Source: Lingula anatina (taxonomy: Eukaryota; Brachiopoda; Lingulata; Lingulida; Lingulidae). Taken from it: 62,000 bases of DNA. The position numbers and the translations under genes were made by a program. The notes below the pieces were generated by a model. It was not told the origin of the DNA and did not search any database. It was given only the letters and a program-made list of their open reading frames with translations. Within the stretch, counting starts at the first letter, position 1. Every line of letters starts with the position of its first letter. Shown piece after piece: positions 1 to 10,719 of this stretch. Where the stretch lies: assembly GCF_001039355.2 (NCBI RefSeq), contig NW_019775954.1:4431-66430 (forward strand), written 5' to 3'.

Positions 1-356
1 GACATGCATATCCTTACGAAGAAAGGGGAAATGTTTGTTTTCGTTCCGGGGCTATTCAATATAGAACAGGTCACCTGCCGTGACAATATCTTTACAAATC
101 TAAGCTGAGCTTTTTTCCACACTTTAGTCTCCTTGACCCTGGCCAACACGTTCACTCCATAGGAATGTTTTGAAGACCTTGATGACGTTTTTATAGGATT
201 GATTAGGCATGTCAGATCAAAATGATGGTCTAAACTTTCCACTGTCAATGAGATTCTGTAAGAAGTACTTGATAGAGATAAAACCATGATAAAAAAACAA
301 GACAGTACACTCTTGGCCATTCTGTTAAGGCATTATCCTTATAATTATTATTACAG

Positions 357-997
357 AGTGCTGTGACCCACAATGTTGAAAAGCATTACGTTACCAAGGT
401 CGTCCAATGGACAGCACCACCCCAGGCTCAAGGACACGTGAAATTCCGGTGAGTTATGATAATAAAGATTAACTAAAATGCTAGGCACGTGTGCTCATGT
501 ACTACATGTAGAAGTTATATATGCAGACCACCAGATAACTCACCAACTGGTACGTATATTATTTAACTACGTCTCGTGAAAAAAAACCCATCAGATCTCA
601 GTAAACTCTTATTTTTTGTGGAATGGATATATAAGTTTTAGTAATCTATTTGTTTAATCATATTTTGTTTGTGTGCCCACTAGTACAATGTGTGGTCCCT
701 CGTTTTATAAATCGCCACGAGTACAGTAGGCATATAAATTGACCAAACGTGTACATTATTTCTGATCTTCAAAATGATTAAACGAGGAATCATTTTCACG
801 ACCTTGTTTTTTTCAGGGCAACATTTGTGAAAAACAAGGTTACTTTCTGGGTCAATGTCATGTCCGCCACTGTACAGGATCCAACTGCAGAACCGATCAC
901 AGACAATGGTAAAAATGGCGCCAGCAGCACCAGGGTTATTTACGGCGATGTTTTTGTACTTGCAACTCTCTGCACATTACTGAAAAGAATGCTGTAA
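357..997 (+). CDS. Reeler-domain protein, last two exons (5' part outside window)
   Basis: Two exons, 357-448 and 817-997, join in frame across a GT-AG intron (acceptor TTATTACAG, donor GTGAGT; acceptor TTTTTTTCAG). The joined peptide contains QWTAPPQAQGHVKFRATFV followed by KVTFWVNVMSA, the typical second half of a Reeler (reelin N-terminal-like) domain. Reeler proteins are secreted or membrane-attached; invertebrate members include defence-type proteins and ferric-chelate-reductase relatives. After the domain the frame runs through NGKNGASS into a hydrophobic stretch (VFVLATLCTLL) and stops at TAA 995-997, so the protein probably ends in a short tail anchor or a GPI-attachment signal; this is inference. 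A donor-like GTAAAA at 909 would give an alternative that skips this tail. An ATTAAA polyadenylation-like signal lies near 1072. The signal peptide and first half of the domain lie upstream of the window. Confidence 0.72.
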
Positions 998-3720
998 AAG
1001 ATGAGATGTTTTTTAACATGCTTATGTTTTTTAACATGCTTATGTTACTTTGATCACGTATTTTTCACCAGGATTAAAGATTCATTTGTTTATCTTCCTC
1101 TATAAATACATATTTTATTGCTGGATTACATGATGGGCTTACATGTGCACTCTTACCAAATCTGGTATGCAAGGCCCCTACTGAAAAAATTGAAACATAT
1201 TTTTATAGGTATATCTGTAACATCTTTTTTGCTCGCGTTAGACCACTGATCTGATGTGCGTGTGCTGGCACCTAGCATACCAGTAAGTTGGTTCAAATAT
1301 TTAAGATAAAAATATGATTTTTTTAAATAAGCTTCCATTAGACAACCCTGTTGAGATGTTGAGAATTAGCAATTTTGTGGAATTCGATAATATAGTGCAC
1401 TCAATTCAATGGTAGACTGAATCAAATTACAAGTAGGCCTATATATGACTTTTTGTTTGTAAGGCAATACCCTGTGGTATACAGAGTACAAAATATAATT
1501 CAGTTTAGAAATAAAAAATTGATATGATCATGACTTAATTCTCAAAGCTGCAGAGAATTACCAATTCCATTGACTTTTAATGGACATTGACGTTTCATTG
1601 ACTTTTCATTGCCTTTTAATGCAACTTCAATTATTGTGTGGCTTGATTGCAACGAAAAGCCTGGATGTTGCCACGTGTTGTTTTCAGTTACCAAACACCC
1701 TACATCTAGGTAACAATAACGACAATTATCACTGTGCCATACAGGTGCCCCAGGCTTGTGCAACAGCAATAAACCGCTTGATACGATTTTAAAAGTTATT
1801 TTCTCACAAAGGAAGATCATTTTCACATCAGCAAAAAATACATATAAAGTTTTAATAAATTCATGAGGGTGGCAACCACATTTGTTCATTTTTTGTGATA
1901 AAATGGTTTGCATAGCCTGAGCACTGATACCATTGACAAAATAAATCCGAAATTATGATTGAAAACTGTAATACAGTATGAATTGGATAGAACTTGTTTA
2001 AAACACTTTAACCTCACTTATTTCAACAAAGAATACAAATTGATTTAATAAAATCTTTTAATTATGAGATCATACACAAAAATAAACATACTAGAAAAAC
2101 AAGTTGGACTTTCGATTTGCAATAACTAATAAAAGTGCAGTAAAGATAAGGTCTGATATAGAAATTAAGCAATCTCTCCGCGGAGGAAAGACATATCTTT
2201 ACAATTATCTTAGAATGGATTGAGCCAAATACTCAAAAACGGAAAACTGTCATTTGAAGACCAAAGTATGATATTTGCTCATGTAAACTTAAATGGCTGT
2301 GAACGGTCACCTCTATCACAATGAAAGTGGGAATTTCCATTCTCTTTAATTCTAAAGAATTCCCAACAAAATACACTGGTATATCTCAGACCTAAGCCTG
2401 TGTATCATAAACATATGAACAACTTTTTGCAGATAAAACACTAAATCAACCAAGAGTATGGGGCCAACATACACGTAGGTATCTTGAAAACTGAATTTAA
2501 AATCTCAGAATTCTGTGATGCTTTGGAAAAAGCTCTCGTCTGATAGATATATATTTTATAGCATTTTGGAGGACAGGGGTGTAGGTATGGTACTCAGAAT
2601 AGCTGGTAACTGTGTCTGTACTGACATTTTTTCACACCACCAGCGGCCTTGGGAGCCCGTTTCTTTTATGGGGCTATGATTTACATGTATTTTGCTTTGC
2701 ACGTACAATTTCACTCCTAGAAGCCTGATACAGGAAAGTTTTGAAGTGTAATGCATGTAAATAAAAAAGCTATTTTCAGTCTTCAAAATTCATTTGCTGT
2801 TACTGCCTCTAAAGTAAGGTTGTGGGTGTTGGTCTGTCTTGGATTTTTTCTTTTCTTTTTCTTCCTTTTTTTTTTTGCTGCTTTTATCATCTGCTGGCCA
2901 CCCCTCCCAGTTTGTCAAATTTTTTTATGATTTCATTATTCAGCCTTTACGAACCTCCTATGCTTGTAAAAATCAAGGGTACATATAGTACCTATACCTG
3001 GTTAAATTTATATACAATTTATATACAATTAATATTGTAGCAGACTACTAGCTGTGAGGGTAAGCTTGTTAATTTATTTATTACTACTTCTTCTTATTAT
3101 TATTTTGAAAAGGATGCATGCATATCTGTTTTCTGGTGTTAACAAGCTTTTTTATCATCCATAGCAAGCACCATAGCTCAAAATCTTTAAGCACCCATGG
3201 ATGTACTAGTAAGGATGATTTCTATATGCATTTAGTGTTTTTGCATGATGTCCAAATCATATGCAAGTTGAGATGGTCTTGTATCTTGGATTATAGGAAG
3301 TTTATTCAAAGCATGCACTGGGAATATAAATGCAAGAAATAACAACATGATGATTACTGACACATAAGGTACAGGTAGGCCAATGTTCAGGCAAACATTC
3401 TCACCTTTGATTTTGGCCTTGTTATTGTGTCTTTCAAAAATGATGACAGCAAGTAAACAGTCTTGACTGACAGCTAGCTATCTTCTAGCTTCTACCACAA
3501 CCCAGCATGCCAGACATTCAAAGACCTACTCCAAGTCTCCTGTAATCCAGTTTTTTAATTGCCCTTTTGTGTGCCTTCATTTGTGATGGACATACCAGAA
3601 AAATGGGAATACATGTAGGTAACTCAATAATGTAACACTAACATCTTGTCAACACTTACATGAGGAAAAAAAAAAATAAAATTCTTATTTGTAAAACAAC
3701 ATTTGTCAACAATCAAATAT
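998..3720. other. intergenic, no gene recognised
   Basis: AT-rich DNA downstream of the Reeler gene. Open frames here are short (at most 123 codons), lack splice support and match no family I know. The stretch 2845-2880 is a pyrimidine-rich run. I see no RNA gene or mobile element. Confidence 0.5.
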
Positions 3721-6700
3721 ACTTACTTCAAAATGTATTTTTTTTCTCTATGACAACATAGTACCTTCGTTTCAAATCTAATTAAATTTGGTTCCATCTA
3801 GGTCACTGTCTGAAGAAGAAAATTATCAACCAACATCAATATTTAAGTCGACTTTAATGCCATTTATCACTCCATGTGAGATTTTTACTTGTCTTAGCAC
3901 ATACCACAATATCCAACGTGATTTAAAATACAGAAAATGCTGAAAAAGACACATTTCTTTAAGAAACACTATTCAAATTTTTTTAAAATGTAATAACTGA
4001 CCGAAGCCAAAACATTCAGTGGATGGTGTAACAGCACAGAGACAGTACTTTTGAAAAATATTACTTCACAGTATTATCAAAAAAAAAAAAAAAAAAAAAA
4101 AAAAACAATTATTTTATCATTATTTGTTACAAAGGACCTAAGAATTATAAAAACACTTGCCAATGCAAATAAAGCAAAGAATTTTTAAACTGGATCAAAC
4201 CAAAATATCCAGCGGGTGGCTTTAATGTCTCTTCTTTTTTCTCCATTACAACATACCTTTTCATCCAAACTAACTCAACTTTTCTACCTTGTTGTCTGAA
4301 AAAGAAAATTATCTACCAACATCAATATTAAGGTTCACATTTGTGCCATATATCCCTCCATGAGAGATTTGTCTTCGACTTACCACATACCACAATATCC
4401 AAAGAGATTGAAAATATACTTAATGCTGAAACATATATATTTCACAAAGAAACACTGTCCAATGCAAATAAAGGAAAGAATGTTTAAACTGGATCAAGCC
4501 AAAATATCTAGCGGGTGGTGTCCCAGCACCCACGCACCGTGCTTTAAAATACATTGGCTAATATTTCTTTGACAAGCAAACGTACTATTTACAATTAAAG
4601 AAAAGACAATAACCTGAAAATCCCATTGGGAAAATCAAAAAATAAATTTCTCAGCAATAAAAAGATACTTACAATCTTCCATAATCTCTGTTCCTTTTTT
4701 CTCCATTACAACATACCTTTTCATCCAATCTAACTCAACTTTTTTCCATCTTCCTTGTTGTCTGAAAAAGAAAATTATCTACCAACATCAATATTAAGGT
4801 TCACATTTGTGCCATATATCCCTCCATGTGAGATTTGCCCTTGTCTTAACACATACCACAATATCCAAAGAGATTGAAAATACAGGTAATGCTGAAACAG
4901 ATATATTTCACAAAGAAACACTGTCCAATGCAAATAAAGCAAAGAATGTTTAAACTGGATCAAGCCAAAATATCCAGCGGGTGGTGTCCCAGCACCCACA
5001 CACCGTGCTTTAAAACACATTGGCTAATATTCCTTTGACAAGCAAACATGCTATTTGCAATTAAAGAAAAGACAATAACCTGAAAATCCCATTGGGAAAA
5101 TCAAAAATAAATTTCTCAGCAATAAAAAATACTTACACTCTGCCATAAAGTCTCTTCTTTTTTCTCTATTACATCATACCTTTTAGTCCAATCTAACTCA
5201 ACTTTTTCCATCTTCCTTGTTGTCTGAAAAAGAAAATTATCTACCAACATCAATATTAAGGTTCACATTTGTGCCATATATCCCTCCATGTGAGATTTGC
5301 CCTTGTCTTACTGCATACCACAATATCCAAAGAGATTGAAAATATAGGTAATGCTGAAACAGATATATTTCACAAAGAAACACTGTCCAATGCAAATAAA
5401 GCAAAGAATGTTTAAACTGGATCAAGCCAAAATATCCAGCGGGTGGTGTCCCAGCACCCACAGACCGTGCTTTAAAACACACTGGCTAATATCCCTTTGA
5501 TAAGCAAACATACTTTTTACAATTAAAGAAAAGACAATAACCTGAAAATACCATTGGGAAAATCAAAAATAAATTTCTCAGGAATCAAAAGATACTTACA
5601 ATCTTCCATAATGTCTGTTTTTTTTTTCTCCATTACAACATATGTTTTTCTCCAAACTAATTTAACCTTTTTCATCTGGGTTGGTGTCTGAAAAAGAAAA
5701 TTATCTTCCAACATCAATATTAAGGTTCACATTTGTGCCATATATCCCTCCATGTGAGATTTGTCTTTGACTTACCACATACCACAATATCCAAAGAGAT
5801 TGAAAATATAGGTAATGCTGAAACATATATATATCACAAAGAAACACTGTCCAATGCAAATAAAGCAAAGAATGTTTAAACTGGATCAAGCCAAAATATC
5901 CAGCGGGTGGTGTCCCAGCACCCACAGACCGTGCTTTAAAACACACTGGCTAATATTCCTTTGATAAGCAAACATACTTTTTACAATTAAAGAAAAGACA
6001 ATAACCTGAAAATACCATTGGGAAAATCAAAAATAAATTTCTCAGGAATCAAAAGATACTTACAATCTTCCATAATGTCTATTTTTTTTTCTCCATTACA
6101 ACATATGTTTTTCTCCAAACTAATTTAACCTTTTTCATCTGGGTTGGTGTCTGAAAAAGAAAATTATCTTCCAACATCAATATTAAGGTTCACATTTGTG
6201 CCATATATCCCTCCATGTGAGATTTGTCTTTGACTTACCACATACCACAATATCCAAAGAGATTGAAAATATAGGTAATGCTGAAACATATATATTTCAC
6301 AAAGAAACACTGTCCAATGCAAATAAAGCAAAGAATGTTTAAACTGGATCAAGCCAAAATATCCAGCGGGTGGTGTCCCAGCACCCACAGACCGTGCTTT
6401 AAAACACACTGGCTAATATTCCTTTGATAAGCAAACATACTTTTTACAATTAAAGAAAAGACAATAACCTGAAAATACCATTGGGAAAATCAAAAATAAA
6501 TTTCTCAGGAATCAAAAGATACTTACAATCTTCCATAATGTCTGTTTTTTTTTTCTCCATTACAACATATGTTTTTCTCCAAACTAATTTAACCTTTTTC
6601 ATCTGGGTTGGTGTCTGAAAAAGAAAATTATCTTCCAACATCAATATTAAGGTTCACATTTGTGCCATATATCCCTCCATGTGAGATTTGTCTTTGACTT

Positions 6701-7770
6701 ACCACATACCACAATATCCAAAGAGATTGAAAATATAGGTAATGCTGAAACATATATATATTTCACAAAGAAACACTGTCCAATGCAAATAAAGCAAAGA
6801 ATGTTTAAACTGGATCAAGCCAAAATATCCAGCAGGTGGTGTCCCAGCACCCACAGACCGTGCTTTAAAACACACTGGCTAATATTCCTTTGATAAGCAA
6901 ACATACTTTTTACAATTAAAGAAAAGACAATAACCTGAAAATACCATTGGGAAAATCTAATCTAAATTTCTCAGGAATCAAAAGATACTTACAATCTTCC
7001 ATAATGTCTGTTTTTTTTTTTCTCCATTACAACATATGTTTTTCTCCAAACTAATTTAACCTTTTTCATCTGGGTTGGTGTCTGAAAAAGAGAATTATCT
7101 TCCAACATCAATATTAAGGTTCACATTTGTACCATATATCCCTCCATGTGAGATTTGTCTTTGACTTACCACATACCACAATATCCAAAGAGATTGAAAA
7201 TATAGGTAATGCTGAAACATATATATATTTCACAAAGAAACACTGTCCAATGCAAATAAAGCAAAGAATGTTTAAACTGGATCAAGCCAAAATATCCAGC
7301 GGGTGGTGTCCCAGCACCCACAGACCGTGCTTTAAAACACATTGGCTAATATTCCTTTGATAAGCAAACATACTATTTACAATTAAAGAAAAGACAATAA
7401 CCTGAAAATACCATTGGGAAAATCAAATCTAAATATCTCAGGAATTGAAAAATGCTTACACTCTGCCATAAAGTCTCTTCTTTTTTCTCCATTACAACAT
7501 GCCTTTTCATCCAATCTAACTCAACTTTTTTCCATAATTTTTATTCCTTGTTGTCTGAAAAAGAAAATCATCTACCAACATCAATATTAAATTGGCATTT
7601 GTGCCATATATCCCTCCATGTGAGATTTGCCCTTGTCTTACCACATACTGTACCACAATATCCAAAGAGATTGAAAATTCAGGTAATGCTGAAACAGATA
7701 TATTTCACTTAAAAACACTGTCCAATGCAAATAAAGCAAAGAATGTTTAAACTGGATCAAGCCAAAATAT
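3721..7770 (-). repeat. tandem array of ~463-bp units with exon-like cores
   Basis: About nine head-to-tail copies of a unit near 463 bp. The four inner copies (about 5.5-7.4 kb) are almost identical; the outer copies at 3.7-4.7 kb and 7.4-7.8 kb have diverged, and the one near 4.2 kb has lost about 160 bp. On the minus strand each complete unit carries an acceptor-like CTTTTTCAG, a block of 83-95 bp and a donor-like GTAAGT (GTAAGC in the last). The blocks are at 3727-3809, (truncated)-4295, 4673-4761, 5137-5223, 5600-5687, 6064-6150, 6537-6614, 6993-7081 and 7460-7554. Some read openly on the minus strand, for example WRKTYVVMEKKKTDIMED, but several hold stops or frameshifts. The repeated 81-codon frame elsewhere in the unit lies in the intron-like part. 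Known gene family: none recognised. The array ends mid-unit near 7770. Confidence 0.85.
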
Positions 7771-7842
7771 TCGCTAGTTTTTTCCTCTGGTTTTCGTTGC
7801 TGTATTCTTTCGAGAAAAAAGGTGGAATCTAAAATATTGAAC

Positions 7843-7892
7843 TTTTATTATTATTATTATTATTGTTATTATTATTATTATTATTATTATTT
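7843..7892. repeat. (TTA)n microsatellite
   Basis: About 50 bp of TTA/ATT trinucleotides interrupted once by GTT, lying just past the end of the tandem array. It is the source of an apparent poly-Asn frame on the minus strand. Confidence 0.9.
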
Positions 7893-7908
7893 TGCACAGA
7901 TGTACCTG

Positions 7909-8090
7909 TTTTTTTCTGCCTTTCTTTGAAATCCATATTTCCGCGGTTCACCAAGCTGCAATGTGACATCGCCCTGCTGGTAGTGAGGATGCGGTTGCCG
8001 CTCTCCATGGAAACGTAGACAATATACACAGCAGATACGTCATATGTCAACATCACGTCGTGACGTATAACATATAACGCCATGACCTTT
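7909..8090 (-). promoter_or_regulatory. possible minus-strand promoter and first exon
   Basis: This CpG-containing stretch holds the CRE-like sites TGACGT/ACGTCA near 8038-8065. On the minus strand an ATG opens a short frame MDFKERQKKT that ends at a donor-like ACAG/GTACAT near 7908. It would splice toward the tandem array next to it. However, the phase-1 end does not match an open frame in the nearest array block, so if transcribed the product may be non-coding or alternatively spliced. This is inference from sites only. Confidence 0.25.
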
Positions 8091-8099
8091 AAAAATGTA

Positions 8100-9550
8100 G
8101 GCCTACACCCTCTGCTTAGACTCTATTAGAATACAGCATAAAAATGAAAACAGCCAAAAACACCGAACTTGTGAATATGACGGAAAGCAGACCACGCTGT
8201 CGGATACGGATACTATTTTCATTGCGTTAGGTGAGCTGTAGGCCTATAATAAACCCGGCCATGGCCATTACCAGCTTATTTGGTTTAAATTATTTAGTTG
8301 GACAGCCTTTCTGTTGACACGGACGCCTATATCGCATCGCAAGCTATTCGTCCTTTATGTCAATGAAAAAAGTAGACATACAACAGCCTTTGATAAGTAA
8401 TAGGGATTCTTACGGCTTAGAACCTTCAAACTATGCAGTAGGCCTGCACCGGTAAGCAGAAGTTTTTGGCTAAATTTACGTTAAAGAAATGGTAATAGGC
8501 CTATGCTCAATAAAAACGTAATAATAATAGATCCCACAGCGTCAAATTGACAGTAAAATGTTTTTTTCTCGGTGATCTTGCTATATTTTACATTGTAAAG
8601 GACTGCTGAGGACTGCAGAACAGCAAAATCTCGTGATCCAGTCGTTTTCAGCTCCTTACGCGTTTTGCAGCATAGCACCGATTCATTTAAATGAATGCTA
8701 TTTATAATAAGAATAAATATTCTGTTATTTTACTAACTAATCAGCCCTGACCCCTACATCAGTAAGAAAAATGAAATGTCTAAAATGTCCATGCTCGCTC
8801 ATAACTGTTTATTCTAATATGAAACTATCGGCCGACGTAGATTATCATTGTAATTGCATTCAACGAAAGCCCCTTCGGAGTTGGATCAATCTACTTGGAC
8901 TGATAATTAAAATGGGACTGAGTCCATATAGTGTAAAAGTTTCACTCTGAAAATGAAAAAATGTAGCCAAATTTAAATAAGGCTCTCTTATGCTGTTGTC
9001 GTTACATAATGAAAACAAATATTAGTACTTTGTAATTGGAAAAAAAATCAATTGCTTTTTTTCCGACTGAAAAAAAAAAAGGTTTGATAATCACGGCATC
9101 AGTGTCGCGGTTAACCTAAAGGAAGGGGACCCTATATTCGTTTTTCGAATCAAACGAATTTCAATCTGTGCCAACAGTAGGCTGTTTGTTGTTTTTAAGA
9201 CTTCACGAACAATAAAAAGTAGGCCCCCCCTACAGGGCCGGGCCTATCTGTATCGAGCTGATGACGGAACTCTTACTTAAACCATTTATTGATTATTGAG
9301 TTTCTCAATCACAGTTGGTTCTGTATTATATGTCCTGATGCCTTACATGTAGCGTGTATACCCAGTACACTATTGGTGAGAAAATCTCTCTAGCAGGATA
9401 GGACTATCTTTAGGCCCTTACTCCAAGTTGATGATGACCTTCATGTTTCAAAGATAAGAATCAAAAGCCATTGGTAGAAAAAGCACGGAAAATCGAATAG
9501 TTGTGAAACGGAAAACGATGTCTACATATACATGCTGACATGTGTATTAA
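8100..9550. other. intergenic, no gene recognised
   Basis: No convincing coding exon, RNA gene or mobile element. The palindrome TAGGCCTA or close variants recurs here (near 8100, 8241, 8441 and 8498). Confidence 0.45.
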
Positions 9551-9554
9551 AATG

Positions 9555-9715
9555 AACACGTACCTCTCTGGGATATATAAAAAGGCGCGAATTGCTGCTT
9601 TTGGTGTGAAATACGTTCCATTGGGCAGTTGTTGTGGTTGGTTGCTGCTGTCCTTAGAGACAACCGTTACCAAACGTCATAGTGATTGACGTCGACGTCA
9701 GTGACGTGGTAGTGT
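9555..9715. promoter_or_regulatory. CRE-rich candidate promoter
   Basis: Overlapping CRE-like motifs lie in 9676-9710 (TGATTGACGTCGACGTCA, then GTGACGTGG). On the minus strand an open stretch reads to a donor-like GAGAG/GTACGTG near 9563, but no in-frame ATG gives a protein longer than a few codons. The site could drive transcription either way. A short plus-strand frame begins 70 bp downstream. Confidence 0.3.
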
Positions 9716-9781
9716 TTTGTTTTGCCAGCGGTACAAAGATAGGCCTATTTCTTAAATTTTCAAATTTCTATTCGCATCAGC

Positions 9782-9898
9782 ATGAAAATTTTTCTTTGCC
9801 TTCTATGTCTTTTCTTTTTTCTACTCTTCCTTCAGCTGCGTCCCAAGAAGCGTAAAGAAGAATGGAGACTGAAAGAGGCCGCTGTAACTGTGTTGTAA
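9782..9898 (+). CDS. candidate 38-residue membrane microprotein or terminal exon
   Basis: An ATG-started frame encodes 38 residues: an N-terminal hydrophobic run (about residues 3-18, Leu/Phe/Cys-rich), then a strongly charged LRPKKRKEEWRLKEAAVTVL tail and TAA. Topology would be a single-pass microprotein. The hydrophobic part is encoded by a pyrimidine-rich tract ending in CAG at about 9835, which also looks like a splice acceptor. The sequence could therefore be intron plus a final exon coding LRPKKRKEEW to the stop. No family recognised. Low confidence either way. Confidence 0.22.
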   Translation: MKIFLCLLCLFFFLLFLQLRPKKRKEEWRLKEAAVTVL

Positions 9899-10582
9899 TT
9901 TTTATCTACAACGTTTGCTTTTTATTTCATTGTCAACCGTCTATATAGGCCTATTTACACCAGTCATATATTTTAGATAGATATGCGTTAAGTCACCATT
10001 GTCTTTCTACGATTGCCTTCACTACATCCGTTATATGGACTCAACGCTCAAGTAAAACTTTTTAACGACCGACGCTTTCTTGACATTGCGGGATATGGTC
10101 ACATTAAAGCCGATTACAAGATTATGTGATCTTTTTTTTCACCTCGTAAACATTTTTTCATAAATTGACGAGGGACCAACTTACCACGGGATCCAACTAT
10201 CCCCGATCTTCCCTACGTCAGAGGTACGTTTAAGTATTGTATGTGACATCGATTATACGCACAACTTGAGCGCACATTTATGTGAAGGCATCACCACCAG
10301 ATTTATTGCACAGTCAGTAGGCCTATCAACCTCTCACCTAAAATTAGCCATACCTGTTGTAATTTGCATAACAATATGTTGCTCACCAAAGTGCGAGCTG
10401 TTTTTTCGAATGCTCACGGGTGTAGACGCAACAGTACGTGTGGTGCAGTCACAAGATCGAGCTTTTATGCAGCGCATGTATAGAAGCAAATACGTGTTTG
10501 TGAGTATCACACCGCCATTAAATACTAAAGTCGCACAGGAATGAAGGAATATTTAGGACAAATAATTATCACATACATGTAG

Positions 10583-10719
10583 GCCCTAAGTCCTTGTGCT
10601 ACAATTCGCAGCGTTACTTGTCTGTCACTCAGAATGGAAGAATTATTGGTTACAATGAATCGGGACTTCAAATGTACGGGATGAACGGCACTCTCACCCG
10701 ACTTTTGATGATTACTTAA
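10583..10719 (+). other. open segment with faint FGF-like pattern
   Basis: In one frame the stretch reads PKSLCYNSQRYLSVTQNG followed by RIIGYNES and stops at 10717-10719. The spacing of Leu, Tyr-Leu, Asn-Gly and Gly-x-x-Glu resembles the first strands of fibroblast-growth-factor beta-trefoils. There is no ATG upstream in frame (stop at 10519) and only a weak acceptor (ATGTAG at 10577-10582). Neighbouring open frames do not continue the fold. It may be a chance frame or a degraded exon. Confidence 0.15.

Noticed and set aside
1542-1913. 123-codon minus-strand frame
   Set aside because: No domain, no splice-site context and biased composition; likely chance.
4775-6409. Four nearly identical 81-codon minus-strand frames (and 77-codon plus-strand frames) in the tandem array
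   Set aside because: They lie in the intron-like part of each unit, begin with an ATG only by repeat copying and resemble no protein; repetition alone explains their conservation.
7829-8083. Poly-Asn protein frame
   Set aside because: The Asn run is the TTA microsatellite read on the minus strand; only the first part near 7909-8090 was kept as a possible first exon.
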